A stretch of 64,000 nucleotides of DNA from VYFG01 sp965213885. Its GTDB lineage: Bacteria; Pseudomonadota; Gammaproteobacteria; Arenicellales; Poriferihabitantaceae. Below, piece after piece: positions 62,554 through 64,000 of the stretch. The DNA is taken from the NCBI GenBank assembly GCA_965213885.1, contig OZ243919.1, positions 3,224,001 through 3,288,000 on the forward strand. Direction: 5' to 3'. Position 1 is the stretch's first letter; each line of letters opens with the position of its first letter. The translations under genes and the position numbers were made by a program. The notes beneath the pieces were generated by a model. That model saw only the letters and a list, made by a program, of their open reading frames with translations, ran no database searches and was not told the DNA's origin.

Positions 62554-63486
62554 CTAGAGGTCCGGCAGTTCGGAACGAAGGGGCAGGTCGGCGCCGCGGC
62601 GCGTGCAGGTGATGGCCGCCGCCGCCGTGGCAAAATCCACGACCTGGCGGCATTCGTCCAGCGAAAGCCGGGACAGTCCCGATTTCGTCGCCTTGCCGAG
62701 TTCGTCCAGTCCACAAAGAAGCCCCGCCTGGAAACTGTCGCCGGCCCCGACCGTATCGACCACCTCCACCTGGCGCCCGGTGGCTTCGAAGACTTTACCC
62801 CGGAGGGAGGCCAGGGTTCCGCCGTCGCCGCGGGTCACCACGATGAGCTGGACACCGCGGGCATTCCAGCGATCGATCGTGCTTTCGATCTCGTCACCGG
62901 GAAACAGCAGATCCAGGTCCTCGTCACTCACCTTGATCAGATCGGCGATCTCGGTGAAGGCCTCGACCCGCTCGCGCCACCTGCCAAGGTCCGGCTCGAC
63001 ATTCAGGCGGAGATTGGGGTCGAGGGAGACCAGTCTGTCGTCATGATGGCGCCGGGCAAGCCGGAGCAGCGAGGAGCCGGTCGGCTCCACCACCAGGGAG
63101 TACGAGCCGAAGTGGATCGCAGCCACCGACCGGGGCAGTTCGGGCAGGTCGGCTTCGGCCACCGAACTGTCGGCCGCATCGTGGCCGTAGAAGCTGTAGT
63201 GAGGGATGCCCCCGGAGCCCAGGGTAACCAATGCCAGGGTGGTCGGGTTCTGCTTTCTGACCAGATAGGCGGTTTCCACCCCCTCGTGCTCCAGTGCCTG
63301 TTCCAGCCGGCGGCCCAGGGGGTCGCTGGAGATTCCGGTGAACAGGGCGGCGCCGCGCCCCAGGCGGGACAGACCGACCGCGACGTTGAAGGGCGAGCCG
63401 CCGATGCGCGCATCGAAGGTGAGGCCGCTGTCCGCCTCGGCTGCAGGAAAGAGGTCGTAGAGCGCTTCGCCGCAACTCAGAAACAT
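62554..63486 (-). CDS. PfkB family carbohydrate kinase, fructokinase-like
   Basis: 310-residue ribokinase-fold enzyme. FLSCGEALYDLFP and GGSPFNVAVGLSRLGRGAAL form the N-terminal signature, and VDTVGAGDSFQAGLLCGLDE carries the catalytic Asp near residue 250. ATG 63486 follows a GAGGTGACGG ribosome-binding site; the earlier in-frame start is unlikely. Beside mannitol dehydrogenase it most likely phosphorylates the fructose formed. Confidence 0.92.
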   Translation of the reverse strand: MFLSCGEALYDLFPAAEADSGLTFDARIGGSPFNVAVGLSRLGRGAALFTGISSDPLGRRLEQALEHEGVETAYLVRKQNPTTLALVTLGSGGIPHYSFYGHDAADSSVAEADLPELPRSVAAIHFGSYSLVVEPTGSSLLRLARRHHDDRLVSLDPNLRLNVEPDLGRWRERVEAFTEIADLIKVSDEDLDLLFPGDEIESTIDRWNARGVQLIVVTRGDGGTLASLRGKVFEATGRQVEVVDTVGAGDSFQAGLLCGLDELGKATKSGLSRLSLDECRQVVDFATAAAAITCTRRGADLPLRSELPDL

Positions 63487-63741
63487 GCCGTCACCTCGAG
63501 GGAAACTGGTCTGAAGGGTCTCATCTGTCGCCGCAGGGGCCACATGCCTTGACTGGCATGATCGATCCGAATCCGGGGTTCATTTTCTTGGTTTGTTTCG
63601 TCGATCCAACAGGTGATGCCGGCGGGCCTGTGGCAGCATCCTGCACGGCGGGCGGCCTTTGTGCGGTGGCCTGGCGGCCTGGGTGCTCGGGCGCGGCAAT
63701 GCCCGCCGGCGAAGGAGCGGATCGGTTGCATGAGCGTGTGG
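63487..63741. other. gap between mannitol dehydrogenase and fructokinase genes
   Basis: About 255 bp without a supported gene. No terminator or operator was recognised. Confidence 0.35.
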
Positions 63742-64000
63742 CTAGGTGGCCGCATAGGCCTGCAGGGTTGCCTCGCACCCATCCGACCAGATCCTGTCGA
63801 GCCAGCGTCCGAAGGCATCGACGAAACGGGGCGCCTCCACCAGGTCACCGTAGAACTGGCGTTGCTCCAGCCAGGCGCGCGGATGTTCCCGGGCCGCCTT
63901 CGCCGCCTCCAGGAGGGTGTCCCAGAACGGATCGTTCGGCTCGATGACGGTGCCGTCCTCGCGCCATCCCCCGCACATCCGCGCCCAGAATGCCTCGACC
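63742..64000 (-). CDS. mannitol dehydrogenase family protein, C-terminal part
   Basis: C-terminal 85 or so residues of a polyol dehydrogenase: VEAFWARMCGGW, EPNDPFWDTLLEAAKAAREH, PRAWLEQRQFYGDLVEAPRF. The pattern N-D-P-x-W then Y-G-D-L matches mannitol 2-dehydrogenase, which oxidises mannitol to fructose. The gene continues past the right edge of the window. With the downstream fructokinase it forms a mannitol-to-fructose-6-phosphate route. Confidence 0.75.
   Translation of the reverse strand, partial: VEAFWARMCGGWREDGTVIEPNDPFWDTLLEAAKAAREHPRAWLEQRQFYGDLVEAPRFVDAFGRWLDRIWSDGCEATLQAYAAT

Noticed and set aside
1..64000. CRISPR arrays, tRNA or rRNA genes
   Set aside because: Reading through the window I saw no regularly spaced short repeats and no cloverleaf or rRNA signature; a tRNA scan and a repeat finder would confirm.

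Overview
The window is a GC-rich stretch of what looks like a free-living or host-associated, probably marine, gammaproteobacterium. The rpoZ-gmk-yicC block, the glnE-ilvE pair, a Pseudomonas-type split class II ribonucleotide reductase (nrdJ plus a small nrdJb) and the E. coli-length ArgG support this. The marine habitat is only an inference from the catabolic genes (DddP-like M24 protein, ComDE-like decarboxylase, DUF1989 protein). No rRNA, tRNA or CRISPR array was seen.

Layout. 1-6.6 kb: housekeeping block on the minus strand (GNAT, BON-like anchor protein, a 47-residue membrane protein, yicC, gmk, rpoZ) diverging from an M48 lipoprotein protease. 6.6-10.7 kb: glnE, ilvE and a small zinc-finger gene. 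10.7-18 kb: a znuACB zinc importer, then a stretch of broken genes (DUF2201, Na/Pi cotransporter, PF09820 ATPase), an AbiE toxin-antitoxin pair whose toxin is frameshifted, and an IS4 transposase remnant. 18-21 kb: nrdJ-nrdJb behind a promoter with two NrdR-like boxes. 21.4-23.1 kb: a Fic protein and remnants of an antitoxin and of a DruA-type (DUF4338) protein. 23.2-28.4 kb: small metabolic genes, a MoxR/CoxE pair, a GST and an enolase-superfamily enzyme. 28.5-32.6 kb: argG, whose 5' end is duplicated about 2.66 kb upstream; the two copies flank a HigB/HigA-ImmA pair and the C-terminal stub of a SNF2-type helicase. 32.7-40.9 kb: racemase, ferredoxin, hpt, DUF1989, a fused TIM-barrel/formamidase-like enzyme, ABM and VOC proteins, a threonine-dehydratase-like enzyme and an MFS exporter. 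41.5-58.8 kb: two paralogous TbpB-like surface lipoprotein genes, each inside a roughly 2.6-2.7 kb unit with shared leader, coding region and terminator, facing each other as a large inverted repeat. The roughly 12 kb between them carries a BtuF-like/M24 pair, a 2-ketoarginine-decarboxylase-like enzyme diverging from an aminotransferase, a PqiA-like protein, a ComDE-like decarboxylase, an AAA/PD-(D/E)XK protein and degraded Uma2 and SDR genes. 59.3-64 kb: a GntR remnant, a class III aminotransferase, and a mannitol-type cluster (ROK regulator, fructokinase, mannitol dehydrogenase running off the end).

How the genes fit together. Core nucleotide metabolism is represented by gmk, hpt and nrdJ, and nitrogen and amino acid metabolism by glnE, ilvE and argG. 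Between these sit patches of defence and addiction genes in several stages of decay (AbiE, HigBA, helicase stub, DUF4338 stub, Uma2, PF09820). The most unusual structures are the inverted lipoprotein duplication with its palindromic leader motif, the argG 5' duplication bracketing a toxin-antitoxin island, and the isomerase/hydrolase fusion.
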